Positions 30,383 to 39,910 of a DNA stretch of 46,369 bases are shown here, one piece after another. This stretch comes from Chara braunii. Its lineage: Eukaryota > Streptophyta > Charophyceae > Charales > Characeae. The notes below the pieces were generated by a model, which saw only the letters and a list, made by a program, of their open reading frames with translations, was not told where the DNA came from and made no database searches. Location: contig BFEA01000009.1 in assembly GCA_003427395.1 (NCBI GenBank), positions 1,142,279-1,188,647 on the forward strand. Reading direction: 5' to 3'. Position 1 is the stretch's first letter, and each line of letters begins with the position of its first letter. A program made the translations under genes and the position numbers.

Positions 30383-31390
30383 TGCAGTAACCCTGTTCGG
30401 CAGCAGACCGGGGCTCAAAACTTCGCCCCCGGTAAAAACACAGACTCAGTTGTCTGTGCTGGGCTATGTGACCGAGACATGCCCAGCCTCAGTCTGTCGA
30501 GGAGGCTGTGTGACCGAACGCGGCACAAAGGAAATTCAACAATCAAAGTCAACTGTAGAGTCAAAGGTACCGCGTCGAGCCCTATGGTCGGATACATTCA
30601 CTTGTTGTGTGCAGGTACCCAGACATCATTCAGGGCGGGAGGAATATAGTTTCTGGCCAATCTGGGCCCTCACTCACATCGAGATCTGGACGGTGCAGGA
30701 CTTCAGCACCCGGGGTCCAGACCCCGCATCCACGCTACTTAAGAGTTGACTTCCTGGCTGGAAGGGCATTCAGTCTTGTGTCAATGCTACACGCATTGAC
30801 TTTGACATTGACGCTGCGACGCTGCGATGCTGCGACATTGGTTGACGCTGGCTCTATGCTGGCATAGGAGGAGGACAGCAAGGCGCTGCTAGTGGCTAGC
30901 TGGCGATGGTCTTTTGGGCATGCTGACATGGCAGCTGCCATGCGCCATTGCTGACTTGGCCGCTGCCACCTGTATATGTTTGATGACGTGGCGGGCTACA
31001 TGATTGAAGAGGCTGTTCTGATTCTTCGTCACTTCGGAAGGGGATCAAGACTGTGGTTAACAAAGATACGTACCTGGTTGATGACGATACTCTCCAGTGC
31101 GCTGATGTAGATAGATTGACGTGCCACATGGCACATTGAGAAAGAACTTCAGACATTGTATTTAGTCTATTGATTGATGAGGTGGCGAGGAGAAGGGACC
31201 CGAAGCAGAAGTGGGCTGTTGTCTTCTTCTCTCTCCTTTGTCTATTCTCCCCTTTTCCTCTTTGTCTGTGTATGTTTTCCACCTCATTCTCCCTTCACAC
31301 ATTTGCGATTGTTTGTCATTCATCAGCAGGTTGAAAATCATATGGGCTGGTAACGTTGACGAGTATCATTACGTCTGGGCTCTCATTGCA
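30383..31390 (+). repeat. 3' LTR of element B (1008 bp)
   Basis: TGCAGTAACCCTGTTC to CTCATTGCA, colinear with the 5' LTR minus F1. It is followed by TTAG, the right copy of the target duplication. Confidence 0.95.
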
Positions 31391-31660
31391 TTAGGTGCAG
31401 TTAGGGACAGTTAGGGGCAGTTAGGGACAGTTAGGGAAGTTAAGGACAGTTAGGGGCGGTTATGGGCGGTTACGGGGGGGTGGACGACGAGCACAGGTGG
31501 CTACGGGTGGGTGCATACAGGGTACAGGTAAGGAAAACTTGGGAAGGGCCGGTCATGGGCGGTTAACAAACGGTTTGGGTTCAGGTGGCCATGGGTGGTT
31601 TTGAAAAAAATTGTTCATGGGTAGGTATGGACAGTTACATTCTGAAGAGGTTCAGGAAGG
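31391..31660 (+). repeat. GTTAGGGACA minisatellite, right of element B
   Basis: The units GCAGTTAGGGACAGTTAGGG and GGTTATGGGCGGTTACGGGG are repeated. They are continuous in kind with the block at 22980-23061, so element B inserted within this array. Confidence 0.85.
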
Positions 31661-33012
31661 GTAGGTCTAGGTATAGCCTTTTTTTTGTTTTTAGCAGGTG
31701 TAGATGGGTAAAGGTCCAGCAGGCCAGGTATACAGTGGTTGGTTTTCAAAGAGGGTGTGGTTAGGTCAGGTACAAGTATTCCTAAAAATCCCAGTTGCGA
31801 AATCTGATAAGTGTACACTTCCCAGGTTGGCAGGATCTGTTCATCTTGCAGTGCTGATTACTGGTGCACATCGTCTGCACGTGCAGTGCAGGCATCAAAG
31901 ATATTTCTTTTTGACAGGGGCCAGCATATCGTAATTTCAAACTATTGAAGGGGTACTTTTTTAAATCCCTGGGAAAAAAAAGAACCATGGTTATGCCGGA
32001 CCCAGACACCGGACCAACCAGACTTCCGGCCGGACCTCCACCTGGACTGCAGCGGATCATCCGCATTTACCCGGCTTCCTGAAAAACTAAAAAAAAGTTA
32101 TTCTTACCCTCGAGATTATCCTCAGCCAAAAGATTTCTGTACTGAAATGCTGCATAACATTTTTTATTTTTTTGAAGGGGCAGCCAGATCCGGCAATTGA
32201 ACCCAGACATCCAGACGCAGACCGCCCGCACTGCAATCCAGACGTCCACATCATAACCATGAAAAGAACTGCAGTGATCAACAAGTGAGAGAAGGAGATG
32301 ATGGTTGCATGCAGTTACCCGCAGACACTCACAAAGTGAGTATGAAGATGCAGACTAAACAATCCAAATGAACATCTTGAGTTGTGGCGAAGAGCATACA
32401 CATTCACCTTAATGCATACATGCACACTGATGCATGTCACACACTGAGTCAACACAACAAGGAAGCCCAATGAAGTTCGATCGACGAGTCGCCAGGAAAA
32501 AAGCTCCGAAGAGAGAAGAGGTAAGCCCCAACCAGTTTTGACCGGTGCCAGTACCCAGTACCAATCAGGGGACGAAAGCCGTCAACCAAAGAGGATCTTG
32601 TCTGCATTCATGACCTGCTTCATACTTCTAAGAACAGCCTGCCCAAGACTCCACACCAGCATTACTCTCTTCGGACAGTGAGATGACAAAGGTCCTAGGC
32701 CTATTGATTCCTCTGGACGTAACCTACCAGATGCTACCAGACCTTTGGTACCAAGAAACTGGACCCACTAAGGACACCCCGGGTCCCAGGTAAGCCACCC
32801 TACTACCCTGTCCACTATGCCTTCCCACTCGGGTGCCACTTTTCTGCTGAAATTTGTCCGACTTCAGTCAAAGAGTTTCACGGGGACTGCTGTTTTCCGA
32901 GGGCGCGCTTCAGCATGAGCAGGGGCTCCTCCAGACGGCCAATTGCCGAAGTACACCTCCGTATCCTGTGAAGGTCGCTTCTGTTTTACGCAGCTATAGG
33001 AGTCCTGAAAGA
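31661..33012. other. no gene recognised
   Basis: Intronic sequence of the LRR gene by position. There are short A/T runs but no conserved reading frame, RNA or repeat that I could name. Confidence 0.4.
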
Positions 33013-33016
33013 CCCT

Positions 33017-34122
33017 TGTTATGATTTTGGTTGTCTGTCGAATTCAATCAACACTCGCACTCAGACAATTTCACACATGCCCATACATGCATAAGAAGAA
33101 GGGGAGAGGAGACAGAGTAAACACTGCACACAGACAGAGTAGACAGCGGAAAACAGTTGCATGCAGGTGTGGAGATAACACGAAGAGTTTCTCACTCTCT
33201 GACAATACTCCCTACAACCAATCATAAGAAGACACGGCAAGGATAACAAAAGAACGTAGCCAAGTATGAGCCAATCTGAAACAATAATCGTTATAGAGTT
33301 TATCCAAGTATCTCGCCACCACTGAACCTCACACTCCACTCTCACACCTACACCCTGTTGGTTGCGCCACTCCAAATCCGCCTCTCTGAGGCCAGCGCCA
33401 ACCACCAAAATGAAGAACAAGACCAGCGATGAAGTCCTCAGTGCCGATGTAGGAACTCTGACGATGAAAGCTGCAGCTATGGCTGCGGCGCCACTGTCTC
33501 TGCTGCACCGGTAACTCTGATGAAGTAGCATCAGCAGTAGTCCACCCACAAACCACTGTGTAGGGCCTCCTGATAGCCCAGGCAGTCGCAATCACCCTCA
33601 GGGAGAGTGCCCAGAGGGCGCCCCAGCTATGGCGGGCTCTGAACGCCTGGCTATGGCCGTCGTACCAGACCAGGGACTCAGGGTATCATGCCTGAAGTCA
33701 GTCGTCCCTCCGTTTCCTTGGCTCAGCCTCGCGTAGTACCAACGAAGAATGAAAACTCCGAAGAAAAATAAAAAAAAGAGCCCCAACTAGACTAGACCTA
33801 GACTCGGACTGACCGGTACCGTTTCAGTTTGGGCCTCTAGGCACCTATCTACCCGGCTATAGGCTATAGGACCGCTGCTACGGGTCAAGGCCACAAAGGC
33901 CTCCCGTCCTAGTGATAGTCCGGGCCTGCTATTCGCAGTATAGGCTATAGGGGACTCGGGTCTGCAGATTTCCCGAATTTACAGATATGTCCCTCACGAA
34001 TCTCCCCTAAGACCGAACTCACAGTTAGTCCCTGACATCAACAAAATTACAAATCTAACCCTATGCTGTTATTGCACAGCCTCGCAGTCAGATCCTAGCA
34101 GTCAAATCAGCAAGTCATTGCA
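33017..34122. mobile_element. solo LTR F2
   Basis: It starts TGTTATGATTTTGG and ends GTCATTGCA, flanked by CCCT (33013-33016, 34123-34126). It is homologous to F1 along its length. It interrupts the reverse-transcriptase-like remnant at 34123-34555. Confidence 0.9.
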
Positions 34123-34555
34123 CCCTCCTGGTCCTCCCATACCTCGTGGAAGTTCTTCTGAAGGCACCAACATTCCATCTTCCCCTTCACAATTTCAATC
34201 TGACACCCCAGGAAAGGCCAGTTCAGGCTATCCTCCTCGGTCCTCTTCTCAAATTTCATCAAAATTCCCTCCGTCTTCCCTGTCAAACTATCATTATCTT
34301 TCTTCCAGATAAACAGCGAAACATCATCCACCAATCTAACACCCTTCACTAACTTCATATCTGAACGGAATTCATTCGACTGACCATTTCCTTCGGAGAA
34401 CGACAGTATCCATTCGACTGACCTTTTGAGTAAGCGGCCCCCACCAATTCACCTTCCCTTTCTCTCTTTGCCCGCTTCTTAAGTTCATCCACCTTTGTCT
34501 TCAGCAGATCAGCACATTTTAAGTTGAAGTGAGTAGCCTTCGGCATCACAGACAA
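34123..34555 (-). pseudogene. reverse-transcriptase-like fragment
   Basis: Two minus-strand frames joined by a frameshift near 34355. The downstream part reads RLVDDVSLFIWKK, followed by LNWPFLGCQIEI. A V-D-D catalytic box followed about 35 residues later by a PFLG/PFLD segment is typical of Penelope-like and related non-LTR reverse transcriptases. It is unlike the YLDD of the chromoviruses here. The upstream part is a lysine-rich helical segment (KTKVDELKKRAKRERE). F2 truncates the fragment at its 3' end. The class assignment is tentative. Confidence 0.5.
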
Positions 34556-35151
34556 AAGCAGGTCAGAGCCTTGGCCACTCTTCCACTGGCAAGTTTCAAA
34601 GGTTCAGAAAACGAGGGACTTCTTGGTCTGAATTTCAAAACATCCTCCTGCTTCGGAAGTTTCAAAAAAAAAATAGTGACACAAGGGTCCAAAAAAAAAA
34701 GTAAACAATAAACAAATACATTAAAACAGAAGAAAATAAAAAAACTTCTATGAAGAAAAATGCTATTGAACCTTGTATCTTGTGTAGGAGTGCATCCCCT
34801 CTACCATGACTGTAAAGTTCGGCGTAAACACACAATATTTTCTATTCCCAGATATTCTAGAGGCATCCAAAAAGATGTGTGGGAGTACATCTTGGCAGAG
34901 GCATGCAGTTGGGCATATCTCTGCATGGCCACACTGCCTAGTGAAAACCTACAGCAGAACACATCAGATTTTTTTTTACCCCACTCTGAAATTCAGTTCT
35001 TGCCTAGGCTGGGCCTCCGCCTGACGAAACCGGGCGACGCAAAAACACAGCAAGGAACTTTTTTTTTTTTGAAGGCGGGGTTGTGCTGCACTACCCTAGA
35101 GGACCCCGAATCTGCAATAAAAAAGTTAAGTTGGGGGAGGGGAGGGGGGGA
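34556..35151. other. no gene recognised
   Basis: A-rich and T-rich tracts (34664-34750, 34970-34980, 35059-35070), ending in a G-rich run just before the gap. No coding sequence was recognised. Confidence 0.4.
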
Positions 35152-35696
35152 NNNNNNNNNNNNNNNNNNNNNNNNNNNNNNNNNNNNNNNNNNNNNNNNN
35201 NNNNNNNNNNNNNNNNNNNNNNNNNNNNNNNNNNNNNNNNNNNNNNNNNNNNNNNNNNNNNNNNNNNNNNNNNNNNNNNNNNNNNNNNNNNNNNNNNNNN
35301 NNNNNNNNNNNNNNNNNNNNNNNNNNNNNNNNNNNNNNNNNNNNNNNNNNNNNNNNNNNNNNNNNNNNNNNNNNNNNNNNNNNNNNNNNNNNNNNNNNNN
35401 NNNNNNNNNNNNNNNNNNNNNNNNNNNNNNNNNNNNNNNNNNNNNNNNNNNNNNNNNNNNNNNNNNNNNNNNNNNNNNNNNNNNNNNNNNNNNNNNNNNN
35501 NNNNNNNNNNNNNNNNNNNNNNNNNNNNNNNNNNNNNNNNNNNNNNNNNNNNNNNNNNNNNNNNNNNNNNNNNNNNNNNNNNNNNNNNNNNNNNNNNNNN
35601 NNNNNNNNNNNNNNNNNNNNNNNNNNNNNNNNNNNNNNNNNNNNNNNNNNNNNNNNNNNNNNNNNNNNNNNNNNNNNNNNNNNNNNNNNNNNNNNN
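35152..35696. other. assembly gap (545 N)
   Basis: Unknown bases. The gap is bordered by a G-run on the left and, after a short GAA run, a CT microsatellite on the right. Frames shown across it are meaningless. Confidence 0.99.
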
Positions 35697-35716
35697 GGGG
35701 GCAAAGAAGAAGAAGA

Positions 35717-35795
<79 letters not shown>

Positions 35796-36340
35796 CTCCC
35801 CCCCCCAACTAAGTCCCTTACCTTGTTGAAGGCGGCCGTTGGCGGGCGACGGCAGGGTCACGCGCGATGGCGGGCGTTGGCAGGTGCTGGCGGGGTGCGT
35901 CGAAGAAGCCTGTTGAAGTTGCGCGTCGAAGGCCGGCGGACACACAGTGCTGCAAGGCAGGGAAGGAGGGACGTCGGGGGCACATCTTCAGCACGGGGGA
36001 GGGAACGGTGGCCGGTAGTTCCCGCCCCCACCGATTTGAAATCTGGGCCGTCGATCTTCGAGATCGACGATCCAGATGGGGCCCGATTTCACATCGGTGA
36101 AATCGGGCCTGCCGGCCCCGTTTTTTTTTTTTTTTTCGCGGTCCACACGGTCTATGAAAGGGGGAAAAAGGGCCCCAGCGCCAAAAAAAAGAAAAACCCT
36201 AACCTACAGTGGTGCACTGGGGGCGCCCGGTGGCCAACCGTGTGCGACAACTGGCCAGGCAGCCCGGCACCCCCCGCGGGCGACGGCCAGGCCGCCGGGC
36301 GGCCCGGGGACCAGCCTAGGTTCTTGCTTATTACAAACAG
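35697..36340. repeat. (CT)n microsatellite and GC-rich hairpin block
   Basis: A CT run of about 74 bases (35720-35793), then GC-rich sequence with two perfect hairpins: GTCGATCT/AGATCGAC around TCG (36050-36068), and GCCCGATTTCAC/GTGAAATCGGGC around ATCG (36081-36108). A T-run follows (36121-36136). The GGGCCGTCG word is shared with the left-edge block at 560-745. Confidence 0.75.
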
Positions 36341-37241
36341 TTCAAATTGAGACCCTCAGAAAGAACTAGAAAATGCTAATTGCACAGGAGCCACGCTGAC
36401 TTCTTTTGTATGACCTCCTCCTGGGTGGCTCTAGGCTTTAGTGAAGGAGAGAAAACAATAAAGAAAAAGAACAAAATGAAGTTCCAAAGCTATCCTGCTG
36501 CCTGTGGTGCTGCATAAGCACAGCAACCTTGCCAGTCCTTCAATGCCGAAGGGACAACTAGCATGCCTTTCATCTGCTTTTAAGAAACTTCTTCACCACT
36601 TTCTCAAGATTTCCTCGACAAACATAGATGGATGAATATAAAGTTATAAACTTGGTTATGCGCAACCATGCACCACCCCCCCCCTCCCCTCCCCCCCCCT
36701 CTCTGCAACAAGAATGAATGAGTAAAGCAAGCTATGAAAGTAACGAAACAGAACAACTTAACCCACCAGCCCCTGGTCTGTACATCGACCGCGGGCCCCT
36801 CACCGCAACTTCCGGATGAGATAAATGTGAGAAAGGCCATTGATGAGATTTATCAACGGCGGCCCGGCCGCGAAAGTCATGGCACATGAGCACGAGGGGT
36901 CCGCAGCCGATGTATGGGCCAAGTACTAGTGGTTTCACGGAATTCAAAAAACAGGCACATAAATCAAATGAACATCATGAATGAGCAATAGGAGAGGGTA
37001 AAAAGATTGCATGAAAGGATTGGATTTGCCAGTGTTAGGCCGAACTAGAAATCAGCTTTACACAAATAATTATTAACCACAGTTCCAAACACAGAGGAAC
37101 ACGAGACAAAGTAATACACACAAACGATAACCATTGACATGAACGAAGGAAGAAAAGAAACCACACACAAGGTCATGCAGAGCCGTACAAGTAAAGAAGG
37201 TTTCATACAATCCAACCACAGCATGAAGACTGAATGGAGAC
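36341..37241. other. LRR gene intron, no other gene recognised
   Basis: This lies in the intron after the LRRNT exon. It contains a C-rich tract (36674-36700). No further LRR unit was found on the minus strand here. Confidence 0.45.
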
Positions 37242-37365
37242 GTTGTACTAGGGCCGCAGTCCACCCCAAACCACGTAGCATTGCCGTTACAAACGTCGTC
37301 TCCGGTCCATGAATCCAGAACAGGTGGGCTGCCAAGTGCCTGCTTCACAGCAAGCAATGCGCTCA
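37242..37365 (-). CDS. LRRNT-type N-terminal cap exon of LRR receptor-like gene
   Basis: The exon is 124 nt: acceptor GATAG at 37366-37370, proposed donor GT at 37240-37241. The translation ALLAVKQALGSPPVLDSWTG, then DDVCNGNATWFGVDCG, follows the LRRNT_2 pattern (ALLxFKxxL...LxSW...DxC...W.GVxC) that caps the extracellular LRR domain of plant receptor kinases and receptor-like proteins. Ending at AC gives phase 2, which matches the LRR exon at 19486-19557 and creates an intact codon. The donor GTCTCC is weak; an alternative GT seven bases earlier would break the phase. The acceptor leaves two bases (TG), so an upstream signal-peptide exon ending in phase 1 is expected; it was not found. Confidence 0.65.
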
Positions 37366-38048
37366 CTATCACCACAAGAAGACATTGAGCATTTCAACCA
37401 CCACACCGCACAATTCCCAGCCAAACACATCAGTCAGCACTGTCAGTATGAAGAAACAAAACCACTACAAAAAGATGAAACAATCACAGGACTGGCAAGT
37501 GTACAACATGAGCTAGATTGTGGAGAACGAGTGCAAAGACTTGTTGAGACAATTGCAGCAAACGTACAAGACTAAAGTGGCAAAGGTTTACAAACAGTAC
37601 ACATCAACAGAAAGAGAGGGTGGGGGAGGGGGAGCGAGAGAGAAAGAGACGTGCATGCGGATAAATTATTATTATAATATTAAATCGCAAATGAGATTTT
37701 GAGACATCCAATCAGTCGGGATTGATTGTATGACAGTTGATGCAGACCACATCCACAGAACAGAAACTGAATTCATACCAACTTGCTGAACACACAATGG
37801 AACATTACATAACATTAGTTCTGCCAATCATTACCAATGAGGGGTTAACTGTTAGAGAAGGGATGTGAGCCAGGCATCCCCAGAAAGAGTTACGAGTTTT
37901 ATGACTATTCCAGAACTGGTAAACTGATAACCCCCTGGTTCCACATACTCACCTCAGCAACCGTAGCAAAGGCTGGCAACCAACAGGACACGATTGCACA
38001 CAAGGCTTATCACCCAACAAGGAACTCCCAAATCAAGCAGTTGCCTTC
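37366..38048. other. no gene recognised
   Basis: This is upstream of the LRRNT exon. A consensus donor on the minus strand (GAG|GTGAGT, exon side ending at 37953) follows a hydrophobic 16-codon stretch, but its phase does not fit the next exon. Confidence 0.35.
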
Positions 38049-38182
38049 AACCACCACTACCTCCGAGCCTTCTTTTGGCGAGGCGGATTCCCCTTGCGCG
38101 CTCAGCTTTGCCAAAGTACCAATGCGGCGTTTTTTTTTCCCATGTTGGCTGGCGCCTCCGCCCAGCCTCCAAAGAACCTGGA
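38049..38182 (-). mobile_element. SINE 3' fragment, minus strand
   Basis: Read on the minus strand it contains GTACTTTGGCAAAGCT, CGCCAAAAGAAGGCTC and GGAGGTAGTGGTGG. These match GCACTTTGGCAAAGCT, CGGCAAAAGAGGCTCC and GAGGTAGTGGTGG of the complete SINE at 20048-20472. No target duplication was seen, so its 5' end is undefined. Confidence 0.7.
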
Positions 38183-38548
38183 ATGGTTTAAAGCCCAGAA
38201 AATCTGCAGATTGGGGCCATGCACAATGTCCGAATGGGGATAAAATGAAGGCATGGCGGGGGCGGCAGGGAGGGAGGACACCTTCAACAGCCTTTAAACC
38301 GAAAAAAGGGGGACAAGCAGAGCCCGCTCATTATTCCCAGCGCTTTCTGCATTGATTTGTGGACCACGACGTTTTTTTTTTTTTCTGTTCTCTTTCGATG
38401 TCCCGCTGGTACGAGCATCCCCATGTTACATTCCCTTCTGGACGGTTCCATTCTATTGGTTGGGAGCAGCACCTGCTGGAAAACGGGTACAGCATCCCAT
38501 CGCGTACAATGTCATATGCAGAAAGGATGTAAAGGTACCGGTTCCTTG
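38183..38548. other. no gene recognised
   Basis: Short sequence between the SINE fragment and element C; a T-run lies at 38371-38384. Confidence 0.4.
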
Positions 38549-38552
38549 TACT

Positions 38553-39875
38553 TGCAATCAGACTTGCTTTCATTCACACTTCACATGCATGCAAACAGGT
38601 TGCGCAGCAAACTGGAGTCAAGCGCCCACTCAGAACTCAGAGATATAGTACCAAGAACGCAGCTCAGATACAAGTTCACTTCAAACGGTTATGGCGTCAC
38701 ATCGCCTGTACAACTCTCTGTTCGTCACTTACTCAACACTGCTGTTCGCACACAGGACCACCCTGGATATCCAACACGCAACACCCTGTACACTCGCACA
38801 CACCCGCACACACCTACAGCTATGGCGGCTACGGCCGCTGCTACTCTATCGCTATGGCTAACTTCCTTCTCGCCCACTTCGTCCTCGGGCTCACTGGAGA
38901 CCACCTCGCACAAGTCGCTATGGCAGCGCTTCCGCATGGCTTACGCAGGAATGAATGAATGGCTGGGCGTGGCCTCTTGATTTATACTTCTGTAACTCGC
39001 TGGTCTGCCCTTTTCCATCGGCCCATGGTGCACACAGTCCCTCATGGTACTTGCTGGACTGGACTGGGACTGACTGGACCGGTACTGCTGACTGCATGNG
39101 TTTGCACCGCAGACTCACTGCAGTCGCACTGCCANCGTACCNAGGTTGGCTCCACCACTTGCNCACTTGCCTCTGCCTAAACNTGAGCCCACTCCGAAAG
39201 GCCACTTCCGGGACCTTCCGGAAGTCTGTGGACTTGGCCTTTCGGGTACTGTAGCAGCTACGACCTTGACCTTTCAGGGCTGTAGCAGCTACGGCCTTGA
39301 CCTTTCAGTAGCAAAGCAAGTAAGTACACTCCCACTCCATGATGATTATTACTTGGATGACTCGTCCGTTTGTCGGGATTGGGTTGGTTGATGGTGGCAT
39401 CATCAACGTGATGGGTCGGGATAGGGGTAGTGGACGGTGACACTTCGAATACGATGGGTCAAGACTCTGGGGTGATTGATGGTGATATCGGAGCCATGCA
39501 CTAGCGCGTTACCGACCGAATCTGGTCGTGCTTACTCCCAGATGGTTCGGGGGAATTTTGGTGCGAGCATGTGTTTTTTTTAGATTTCGTGTGCGAAATG
39601 ACCGACGATGATCGGCGATGCAATTTTTTTTTTTTTCGGTTTTGAACTAGCACTGGTAGCGACCTCTACAGAGCTGTGACCCCTACTCGACAGACCTACA
39701 GATCGAATCCCTACATCTGCACAGTCCTACGACAGACAAACAACAACTAACAAAACACAGGTCTCGGGTTCAAACACTCAGGGGTCAACTCGATACTGTA
39801 CACAGGTAAGGTCAGAACTAGGGAACGAGCCCTGCGATCTGCATTCGCTACTGCTAGCAGGTGAAAACCGTTTCA
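38553..39875 (-). repeat. 3' LTR of element C (1323 bp)
   Basis: On the minus strand it begins TGAAACGGTTTTCACC, 36 bases after the pol stop, and ends GTCTGATTGCA. Both ends match insertion D. It has about 340 bp (39311-39650) with no counterpart in D. The segment 38640-38800 is inverted relative to D. Confidence 0.85.
38980..38986 (-). promoter_or_regulatory. LTR TATA box, element C
   Basis: TATAAAT within AAGTATAAATCAAGAGGCC on the minus strand, conserved with insertion D (11417-11423). Confidence 0.6.
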
Positions 39876-39910
39876 CTCCCGCCGGCCTAAATTCGAGGTC
39901 CGAGAATAAC

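Larger units (their letters stand above)
23062..31390 (+). mobile_element. element B: Ty3/gypsy chromovirus, full length but dead
   Basis: Both LTRs, a primer-binding site and a TTAG target duplication (23058-23061, 31391-31394) delimit the element. Without the nested solo LTR F1 it is about 7.2 kb. Coding order is Gag, protease, RT, RNase H, integrase remnant, chromodomain. Gag lost an N-terminal core segment, pol has several frameshifts and stops, and the integrase catalytic core is deleted. It sits in the long intron of the LRR gene, opposite in orientation to it. Confidence 0.9.
18980..37365 (-). other. LRR receptor-like gene, partial, with giant TE-filled introns
   Basis: Three minus-strand exons form one reading frame: 37242-37365, 19486-19557 and 18980-19051. 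All internal junctions are phase 2. Their introns are about 17.7 kb and 434 bp, and the next intron leftward holds element A. The order (LRRNT cap, then LRR units) is that of plant LRR receptor kinases and receptor-like proteins at the cell surface. The signal peptide, most LRRs, membrane segment and any kinase domain lie outside the window or in exons I could not find. Whether the gene is still expressed is unknown. Confidence 0.6.

Noticed and set aside
31391-31465. TTAGGG-containing array as an interstitial telomere
   Set aside because: The repeat unit is about 10 bp (GTTAGGGRCA), not a head-to-tail 6- or 7-bp telomere repeat.
34760-35945. Long ORFs of 190-350 codons across 35.1-35.7 kb
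   Set aside because: Mostly made of the 545-N gap, with CT-repeat flanks; no real coding evidence.
36732-36947. Minus-strand ORF with LVLMCHDFRGRAAVDK, slightly like an endo-glucosaminidase motif
   Set aside because: The essential following residues do not match and no neighbouring exon supports it.
37940-38000. Minus-strand signal-peptide-like exon with consensus donor GAG|GTGAGT
   Set aside because: The hydrophobic frame ends in phase 0, whereas the LRRNT exon needs an upstream phase-1 end. Another frame in the same stretch fits only with a different acceptor. Too uncertain to annotate.
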